Below are positions 56,978 to 64,000 of a DNA stretch of 64,000 nt, in pieces. This DNA comes from Xanthostigma xanthostigma (taxonomy: Eukaryota; Arthropoda; Insecta; Raphidioptera; Raphidiidae): assembly GCA_963575645.1 (NCBI GenBank), contig OY754466.1, forward strand, positions 36,984,001-37,048,000. The letters are read 5' to 3'. A model generated the notes under the pieces. The model searched no databases. It saw only the letters and a list, made by a program, of their open reading frames with translations, and was not told the DNA's origin. Each line of letters begins with the position of its first letter. Within the stretch, counting starts at the first letter, position 1. Made by a program: the position numbers and the translations under genes.

Positions 56978-57060
56978 TACTTTCCATCGCGAACGAACAC
57001 TGCGGATCGTCAAACGGAAAAACGTTGAGTCGACCTTGACAGGATAATATCAAATGCCTC
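56978..57060 (-). CDS. pHCl-1: Exon with the Cys-loop of a ligand-gated anion channel
   Basis: This 83-bp exon encodes the signature Cys-loop, CQGRLNVFPFDDPQC, with the expected 13 residues between the two cysteines. In the pentamer this loop sits at the junction of the extracellular and membrane domains and couples ligand binding to gating. The acceptor is ...ttacag at 57061-57066 and the donor is a consensus gtaagt at 56972-56977. The exon opens with the third base of a codon and ends with one base (A) that joins TA of the next exon to make Ile, giving MES-ISYEK across the junction. An alternative GT four bases earlier (gtagta) would also keep phase if it followed GAAA, but it drops a residue and is a weaker donor. 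A Penelope-like insertion lies about 100 bp upstream in the preceding intron. Confidence 0.9.
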
Positions 57061-57170
57061 CTGTAACAAATATTACCCAATATTAACAAAAAACGTCTGC
57101 GTTATAAAACTATTAGGTAGAGGTAGACGAGTACTTAAAAATATGGAAAAAAGTAGGTATACCAGAGTGT

Positions 57171-57487
57171 TCAAATCTTTGATTAACGTCTGATTAGAAC
57201 TCTTCAATAAATAAAGTTATCGACCAATTTTTCAGACAATATATTAACAAACAAACATATAATTAATACATTAACGTTTCGATATTTATTTTTTCAATAT
57301 TTCGATATAATAACTTTGCACGAATTTTATAAAAAAATTAATTAAAAACTTATATTAATTATTTTTTATATTTTTTAGATCAGTTCTGAAGAAGATCCAA
57401 GTCCGGATCGAAACGTTAATGTATTAATTATACATTTTTTTGTTAATATATTGTCTGAAAAATTGGTCGATAATTTTATTTATTGAA
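57171..57487 (+). mobile_element. Penelope-like fold-back insertion (317 bp) beside the Cys-loop exon
   Basis: The 14-bp duplication GTATACCAGAGTGT lies at 57157-57170 and 57488-57501. The insertion starts CAAATCTTTGATTAACGTCT, followed by an inverted tail start and a full tail (GAAGATCCAAGTCCGGATCG ... GTCGATAATTTTATTTATTG). It lies about 100 bp upstream of the acceptor of the Cys-loop exon. Confidence 0.9.
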
Positions 57488-57527
57488 GTATACCAGAGTG
57501 TCTCTATTTCTTTGGCACGCTCTGTAG

Positions 57528-57690
57528 CCTAAATGGCTATTTAGAAAAATCAGTCTGACACCCCTGTCTTAGATGACAGGGAGTTTGAATATACGACATT
57601 AGACTGCGCCTGATGTATGGAAACTGTAATTACATTATCTCAATCATATGTCAAATCAAATATTTTGACAATCCTTTCTGCAACTCAGCA
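57528..57690. repeat. hAT end fragment joined to a dispersed repeat
   Basis: 57528-57560 matches the right end of 41662-41968 (AGAAAAATCAGTCTGACAC). 57567-57690 matches 12499-12668 (GATGACAGGGAGTTTGAATA and later blocks). Confidence 0.55.
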
Positions 57691-58168
57691 TATTTATCAT
57701 AAAACTGAGTGAGCAACCTTAAAAAAACGTTCCAAATAAATCGTAACGCGTTTTACTGTTTTTGTAGATATATTAATGGACGTGAATGACCTTTGTTGAC
57801 GGGCGTCTATACGAATAATAATATATAATTTTGACGGCATTATAATTCAATTAAACCCACATTATAATATAAACATTTGTCTACATCAACAATGGAATAA
57901 TAGGCGCAAATGAATGGATTGGGTGGCGAAAGCATTTATGTAAAGTTGATTATTTAATTCGAAACCGGATACAACCGACCTATGTTGGGAAATATACGCA
58001 GGAAGAATTGAACAAATGGAAATGAAAACAATATTCTGACAGCAAATCGATTATTTAACCATTATGGTAGCGTTGACACTTTGAGTACCTAATATATACG
58101 TACAGCGTACCTACTGTACGTATACAACTAAAAGTAGTTACCTTCCTCATTGCTGTGTTATTTTATTA

Positions 58169-59098
58169 AGGTGGCTACACACGGTCCGGCAAACCTGTCA
58201 GTTTGAATTGAACAGTTTGCCTGAAGGCCGGTCGACTGTTGACCATCCAAACGTTCAGTGCCAAACATGAAGTTTATTGATGATGACGCACTAGCACTGT
58301 TAATGCGGCACTTGTGTTCGCTATTGGGTGTTTGTTGTATTTGGCAAAATATACGACGTTCAAGACAAACATGCAAATAGAGGCAAATACGACCATCCAC
58401 ACATAGCAGTTAAATAGCAAACACACAAACATTTGGCAACAGAACGCAAGGTTCAAAATTCCAGGAATTTTAGCACTGTTACATTGTCTCAATTGATTTT
58501 CAATAGTAATTGTTCCAGTTCTCGCTCACAGCACAGACACAAAAATACTGCACGTCCGTACAGGTTCACGGCGCGTGCGCTTCTGAATATGGCCATTGTG
58601 TGGACGGTTTATTTGCGAATTTGCCTATTTGACTCCTTTGATGTGCCTCGAAAAACCGACAAGCGCCCGTTTACGCGTATTTGGTATTGGCCTTATTTGT
58701 CAAATAAGCAAATAAGGCCAACACTTTGTCAAATAGACTGTCCACACTTGGTAATTGTTTGCCAAATACACAAATACAAATAGCCATGTGAAGTGCCGGC
58801 ATAAGATTTGGTAGTCGCGTTATAGATAAAAAGAAACGCAAAATGCAGTGTAAACAATGGCCATGAGTTTCAGACTTTTGGCCAAAAATTCTGCATCTGG
58901 CCCTCTGTGACACATTCAGATTCACCTGCGACTTCGTAAGATCTGCCGAATGGACAAACCTATTTTTGATTTTTCTCCGGCCGCTTGAATAGTCTTAACT
59001 GACAAGCCGACCGTAATATTAACATGTTCATATGACCAGCATTCCGGTGAATTATTCAGTTCAAATTGACAGGCCTGCCGGACCGTGTGTAGCCACCT
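58169..59098. mobile_element. PIF/Harbinger-type element (930 bp) with TTA duplication
   Basis: The TIR AGGTGGCTACACACGGTCCG is identical at both ends and continues imperfectly (CCTGTCAGTTTGAA). The flanks are TTA (58166-58168, 59099-59101). Inside are several inverted words around GCAAATAxGGC and CCATCCACAC, perhaps a second MITE (about 58240-58800). There is no transposase. Confidence 0.85.
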
Positions 59099-59337
59099 TT
59101 ATACACGTAGCAAAAAGTAAAGCTTAAAGCACAGTGTATAGTACCTCCATTCAACCTACTTTACGCTTAGATCGAAAATATATTACTTCATTAAATGCTA
59201 CGTTCAAAAGTCACGTTTGAACGGTTTAAAAACTAAAGCAGTGGTTCCTTAACTTTTCCAAACTACGTGTAGTATAAAATTATAGATAACCAATTATGAT
59301 GGGTTACGTAAGTATCTAACTATTAAATAAGTATTAA

Positions 59338-59802
59338 GCATCCACTACACACGTGGCCAGCACCGCCACTTACAGACACTCACGAATTTGTAGAGGGCAT
59401 GTTCGTCGGTGCGTGGACATCATCGCCTGTAATCGGCAGTAATCGGTTGATTGTCGGTACATCAAAGTAATGCGTGGCCAGTATCGTGCGCGCGTACACA
59501 CAATCGGCCAATATTCAGTCGCACGGCAGAGGTTGAAGGAGAAAATGCGTGAGATTGTTTATTTATTTATTTGTTTTTGTGGTGTTTAGCACGACGACAA
59601 TGTCTACGTGTGCGTAGATCAACACAGAGACTTTTAAAGAACCATGTAATTGCAGCAGTCGTTAGCACTTCGACATCCATGTCGAACGGATGACAGTGAG
59701 TGAATGAACCGGCGGCACGATTGTGTGGACGGCTAGGCAATCATCGCGGCGCTGATAGGCACTTATTTGAGTGGCGGTGCTGGCCACGCGTGTAGTAGAG
59801 GC
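59338..59802. mobile_element. MITE (465 bp) with CACGTGGCCAGCACCGCCAC ends
   Basis: The TIR starts GCATCCACTACACACGTGGC at the left and GCCTCTACTACACGCGTGGC from the right, then CAGCACCGCCACT in both. ATTAA flanks both sides (59333-59337, 59803-59807), which may reflect a TTA or TTAA-type target. It resembles the other ACACACG-tipped elements. Confidence 0.75.
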
Positions 59803-59807
59803 ATTAA

Positions 59808-61328
59808 AATACGTTTCAATGGAATCATGAAAGGGACAGTTCTCTTTTAACTTTAGATGAATCAACATATTTTATTATAACTTTTAATGTAATTTTACTT
59901 TAATAAATCTATTTAAACAAAACACTACGTCTCTCTGGCTGCAAGATTAAAAGTCACTAAATGTGTCGTAACATATTTTTTATCAAGTAAGCTTATAATA
60001 GTTACATGGTTTGAATAATGGATAATTTTAGAATTGAGATTCTAAAAATATTACGTAATTACTATTTAATTGTAAAACGGCAATATAATATTTTGAAATA
60101 TCATCGCATTACATTGTATTTTTATTGCTGTCTGAGATAAACTGCACTAGCATAAAAAAAATGAAATGACAGGGTAGGCAACTCAAAAGCTGTAGATAGC
60201 GTTAGGATGAATAAAAAAAAGTACATAAAGAAATAGCGGTTTAGTATTCGGTTGTAATGTAAAAAATGGTTTTCTCTTAGTTTCACTAGACGTCGCAACG
60301 TACAGACTAGAAAATAATAGATCGAAGTCTCTGGATTAAATATAAAATATCACAATCGTAAAGTATACTAAAGTTTTTGTAACTATGAAAAAAATAATAA
60401 GTTCAAAAATAAATATCTAAGACAGACAATCATTTTCATATTCAAAATACATAAATTACCCAAATTATAAAATTGTGTTAATGTTATTGTAATGATAAAT
60501 TCTGATTTTTTGAATTGGTACCTAATGTAAATGTCACTCGGAAAATATTAAATTTTAAATTATTTTCTGTCAATCAGCCATTTTGGGTCTATTTCATTGT
60601 CATCTCTCTCAGTACACTGAGTATTATTTTACAAAAATGTGCAAGAGTGAAACGATTTTAGATAGAGAGAGAGAGAGAGAGAGCAACCTGCCTTATAAGC
60701 AAATAGATTAGACTGCTAGTCTGGTCCGCGCGAACCAATTTCCGGTAGAAAGAGAGAGGGACAAATGGCATAAAAGTTTCGTCTTCGTCACGTCTTCGTG
60801 TGCCGTTCAAATTTCCATTTCTATTCTATTTCTATGTAAAAATATATTATTTAAGTGGCGTATGCCATTTAATATTTCAGATTATTTTCTTGTTTGATGA
60901 ATTACATCAAAACAATTTGGTTATGTCAGTTTTTCACGTTTCAGTTTTTGAAATCAAAAAGAGAGAGAGACGTCAAAAAATTCATTCCTTTTCCTACACG
61001 CAATTTTGGACGCGCATCTCCATATGTGTCTGGCATACATATGGAGATGCGCGTATAAAATTGCGTGCTATGTGAACGCAGCTGCTTGGAAGGGAGGCGC
61101 TGAACGACCGTACGCACTGAGCGGGAAAGCTGGCATTTTACGGCACATGTAGGTACTAATATAAAATCAAAGGTAAAAATAGAATAAAATATAACAATAA
61201 TTTAATTTATTTTATTTATTTATGTTGTTAATAATTTAATATTTAATATATATTATACATACAATATAATTATAATTGTGAAAAATAACTCTAATAATTC
61301 AGAGTGATGATGATCCTGTTTAAATGTT
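59808..61328. other. No gene recognised
   Basis: AT-rich. (GA)n at 60662-60686. An inverted pair around CATATGGAGATGCGCG (61019-61055) forms a short hairpin. Confidence 0.5.
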
Positions 61329-61783
61329 GATTAAAGGATGAATCCTGGTGGCATAGGATCGATGAACTAAGCAAATACTGAAGGTTTTTTTATTGCATTT
61401 TATTGTCTGACGTTTCGGCAAACTTTATGCCATCTTCGGAGAATCTATAGGATTTATATATAAAAAGTTTTAAATTATTGTTGTTACAGTTGTTATTATT
61501 AAAATGATTGTTGTTAAAGTTGTTATTGTTAAAGTTAAAAAATTGGAAGTAAAATAAATAAACTTACCAATTACCTACTTCCAATTTTTGAACATTAACT
61601 TTAAAAACAATAATTTTAACAATAACAACTGTAACAACAATAATTTATAACTTTTTATATATAAATCTTCTAGATTCTCCGAAGATGGCATAAAGTTTGC
61701 CGAAACGTCAGACAATAAAATGCAATTCAAAAACCTTCAGTGTTTGCTTAGATCCTATGCCACCAGGATTCATCCTTTAATCT
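61329..61783. mobile_element. Fold-back element with a Penelope-like tail motif
   Basis: The arms at 61329-61545 and 61580-61783 are inverted copies. They begin GATTAAAGGATGAATCCTGG and contain TTCTCCGAAGATGGC...GCCGAAACGTC, a tail motif like that of the Penelope-type insertions but of another family. The centre carries GTTGTTATT-type repeats. No coding and no clear duplication. Confidence 0.7.
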
Positions 61784-63660
61784 TCCAAAATATAATTATA
61801 CTAACTGAAAATTAATGTTACTGAAATATTTGATACAGTTTTTATAAACTTTAACTTTTCTTTTTTTTACATTTGGTTTGAAAGTTTGATGTTGCACATA
61901 ATATTCTAGCGAATAAGCACACCATGCAGTATTTCCACCATGGTTCTCACCTTTATATAAATAATATTACCTACCGGTTTACAACATGAAACTTGAATGT
62001 TCTTTTCATCCTTGCGTACGAAAGCTTGATTTTAATATGTTGTTTTTACAGTAGGTATGGTTGATCATTAATATTACGCTACATACCAATTAGTTATTTT
62101 ACTCGTAATTAATTATTTCCAGCCACATTATTTATAGCAATTGCATAGAATGTTTAAACGTTATCATTATTTTCTTTATTACAATACACGCAATTTTTCT
62201 GTCTGTATAATTCAGGTCAATGTAATTTGCTTTGTCTTTTTGACAACACAGTTATTTTTGGCGGATTTAAGCAAAGCAATGACACGGAAAAAACATTAAT
62301 TTTTACTTACAAATAAATATTAGTTTAAAAAAAAGAGGCTAACAAGTCGGAAAATGAAGCAGGTTGAGACCTATTTTCCTCTTTCTTTTGTTTTTTAATG
62401 AGTCCCCATTCGCTGCATGTTGACATTTTCCAAATGGTTTTAAAAAAATAATTTTTATTTTCTTCCTTTTAGTTAGTCATTTTTACGTATTCGAGTTTTT
62501 GTTACTTTTTTTATAGTTTGTGCTAAAATACATTTTATTTTCAAATGGCAATATTTTTTTCATTTTCAAAATCTCTATTTTTTTCTTTATAAATTCATAT
62601 AAAATTTTCGTAAGAAAATATTTGAGAAAAACGTTATCAATTTATTATTGAAACACACAGTTATAATTGTTTATTCAACTCATGCGCGTTATTCATGTTT
62701 TATCATGCCTAAAAACCGAACCCTAAATAGCCATTTACCGACTGGTGACAATTACTTGTCATAACTCAATGAAGATTTCTACTAGCTCGGCCATTGTGGA
62801 GTAATGAAAATAAACGTAACTATTTTCTGAGTCGTAACGAAATAGTAGGTAACAACAACTCCGTTGTTACCCATTGAGACTAAAATTGAGAGGCCGAATG
62901 TTTTCGACATGGAGTTTATTCATAACCGGCTAACCTCAAACCAAAACATTGAATCGTGCTGTTTGGTGCTGTTAGTATTGACAGTTTTTTTATAAAGAAA
63001 TAAATAGATATTTACAACATCTCATTATAATTAAAACATGAATAACGCGCAATTGTTGAATAAAATTATGAGCGCAACTTGTAGGCTAAGTCATGACCTG
63101 TCAGCGCGATGAATGACTTAGACTACTAGTTACGCCAATAACTATTATTGTATACATGTGTAAATATTAATAATAATTATTATTGTTTGTTTATTTAATA
63201 AATCGATAATATTTTTCTCGAATATTTTTTTATGTAACCTTATGATAATTTTATATGAATTTATAGAAAAAAAACAAATTTCAAAAATGTAAAAATAGTA
63301 TATGTTGCCATTTGAAAAAGAAATGCATGTATAGGTACTTCCGGTTGAGTTTGAAGTACAAAAAATAAACCTGAGCAGTTAAAATTCGAGCTAAATAAAA
63401 AAACTATTCATTTTTCTTTCATATCTAGTAGGATACAAGATTTATTCACTGTTACCGACTAATGTACATCAAGTCAAACGCTATTAAATCTATATAGTTC
63501 AATCTTAATTTAGATCTGCATTAGTTTAAGCTCTAACAGTAACCAATTGAACTACAGACAGACCAAAGAAAATAATATTGTGAAAAAACTATTTATGTGC
63601 TTGTCGGCGCATAATAAATTTTTTTTTTTTAATTTTTAATTGGAGCTTACCATTTTTTAG
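61784..63660. other. No gene recognised; one weak inverted pair
   Basis: 62674-62705 and 63034-63064 are inverted (GCGCGTTATTCATGTTTTA), perhaps the arms of a MITE. 63190-63290 is the repeat shared with 42130-42250. No coding signal was found. Confidence 0.45.
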
Positions 63661-63673
63661 AAGGACAGTAAAA

Positions 63674-63989
63674 GTTTTTTCTTCATACCTCGGTCGAAAG
63701 TACTTACTTCCAGCATCAATTTTAGGGAGAAAGTCTAACATTTATGCATCGTTGGATTACATGCACTAATGCCGGAAATACGTACTTTCGACGGCCTATA
63801 AACAAAATAGTTATCATGTACACCGCTTCATGAAACTGCCGCCAGCCAATAGTCACAAACAGCTGTCATTAGTGTTTTTACGTATCACCTCACGGCTACT
63901 TCATTGGAAATGATCTGTTTTCGTGTAATTGTAATTAATTGATTAATGTAATTAATAAGCGCACTTTTGACCGAAGTATGAAGAAAAAT
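63674..63989. repeat. Inverted-repeat element at the window edge
   Basis: TTTTTTCTTCATACCTCGGTC (63675 onward) faces GACCGAAGTATGAAGAAAAA (63968 onward). A second inner pair (GTCGAAAGTACTTACTTCC and GGAAATACGTACTTTCGAC) lies inside. Likely a MITE. Confidence 0.6.
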
Positions 63990-64000
63990 AGTATACACCA

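Larger units (their letters stand above)
19365..57060 (-). other. pHCl-1: Span of the recognisable part of a pHCl-like ligand-gated chloride channel gene
   Basis: Four exons on the minus strand read in order into one Cys-loop receptor: 57060-56978 (83 bp), 42874-42734 (141 bp), 29127-28975 (153 bp) and 19579-19365 (215 bp). All three junctions are phase-compatible: A|TA gives Ile, G|GA gives Gly, G|GT gives Gly. The introns are about 14.1, 13.6 and 9.4 kb and are packed with transposons. The exons for the signal peptide and most of the extracellular domain should lie above 57060. Those for the M3-M4 loop and M4 should lie below 19365. I looked for both and did not recognise them. The subunit family is solid; the pHCl assignment comes from remembered similarity and is less certain than the anion-channel call. 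Confidence 0.85.

Noticed and set aside
58433-58783. 116-residue frame
   Set aside because: It lies wholly within the TTA-flanked element among inverted words; no domain.
59239-59270. CAGTGGTTCCTTAACTTTTCC resembling a hAT tip
   Set aside because: No matching right end or octamer duplication was found.
57061-64000. Search for upstream extracellular-domain exons of the channel
   Set aside because: Nothing with the expected loop motifs and splice sites was seen.
1-64000. CRISPR arrays, tRNA, rRNA, operons, phage or bacterial genes
   Set aside because: None found. The tandem repeats present (10265-10825, 46251-46361, TTCGACGCC units) lack spacers of unique sequence, and the gene structure is eukaryotic.

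Overview
This is a stretch of an AT-rich, transposon-loaded insect (arthropod) genome. No bacterial-type gene organisation is present. The one host gene I can support runs on the minus strand. Four consecutive exons (57060-56978, 42874-42734, 29127-28975, 19579-19365) encode the Cys-loop, the loop-C region, M1, M2 and M3 of a ligand-gated anion channel subunit. It most resembles the arthropod pHCl (pH-sensitive chloride channel) group. All internal junctions are GT-AG and in phase, and together they give about 197 codons. The introns are very long (about 14.1, 13.6 and 9.4 kb). Upstream exons, and the exons for the intracellular loop and M4, were not found here, so almost the whole window is intron or flanking intron.

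The introns are layered mobile elements. From left to right: a CAGCTG-rich TIR element (171-981); an element with 8-bp duplications (1989-2500); a TA-flanked Tc1/mariner-type MITE (3760-4249); a fold-back with a LINE 3' end inside it (about 4485-5215); a hAT-like element holding a Penelope-like fragment and a TTCGACGCC-array element (6219-8647); a 155-bp tandem array (10265-10825); a large TA-flanked element (12912-13916) and its second copy with two hAT insertions (about 21445-23018); PIF/Harbinger-type elements (18040-18820, 23634-24375, 29874-30848, 58169-59098); a solo LTR (26427-27056); a mariner fold-back (about 27207-27755); four Penelope-like insertions with 13-14 bp duplications (28626-28959, 32899-33954, 39155-39429, 57171-57487); a Ginger/KRBA2-like element (37151-38090); and a nested set at 38104-40051.

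The best preserved element is a 6.7-kb Ty3/Gypsy retrotransposon (47543-54258). Its two 987-bp LTRs look identical, it has a 4-bp target duplication, and it carries an intact gag and an intact pol. These lie in the same frame and are separated only by one TGA, which suggests stop-codon readthrough. It sits inside an older TA-flanked TIR element (47195-54399).

The most interesting signals are: the Penelope-like family with a fixed leading sequence and constant duplication length, one copy of which starts 2 nt after the GT of a channel splice donor; the gag-TGA-pol arrangement; the Ginger remnant; and the nesting, which gives a relative insertion order. No CRISPR, tRNA, rRNA or operon was seen. 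Everything comes from reading the sequence; family names rest on remembered motifs, not on searches.
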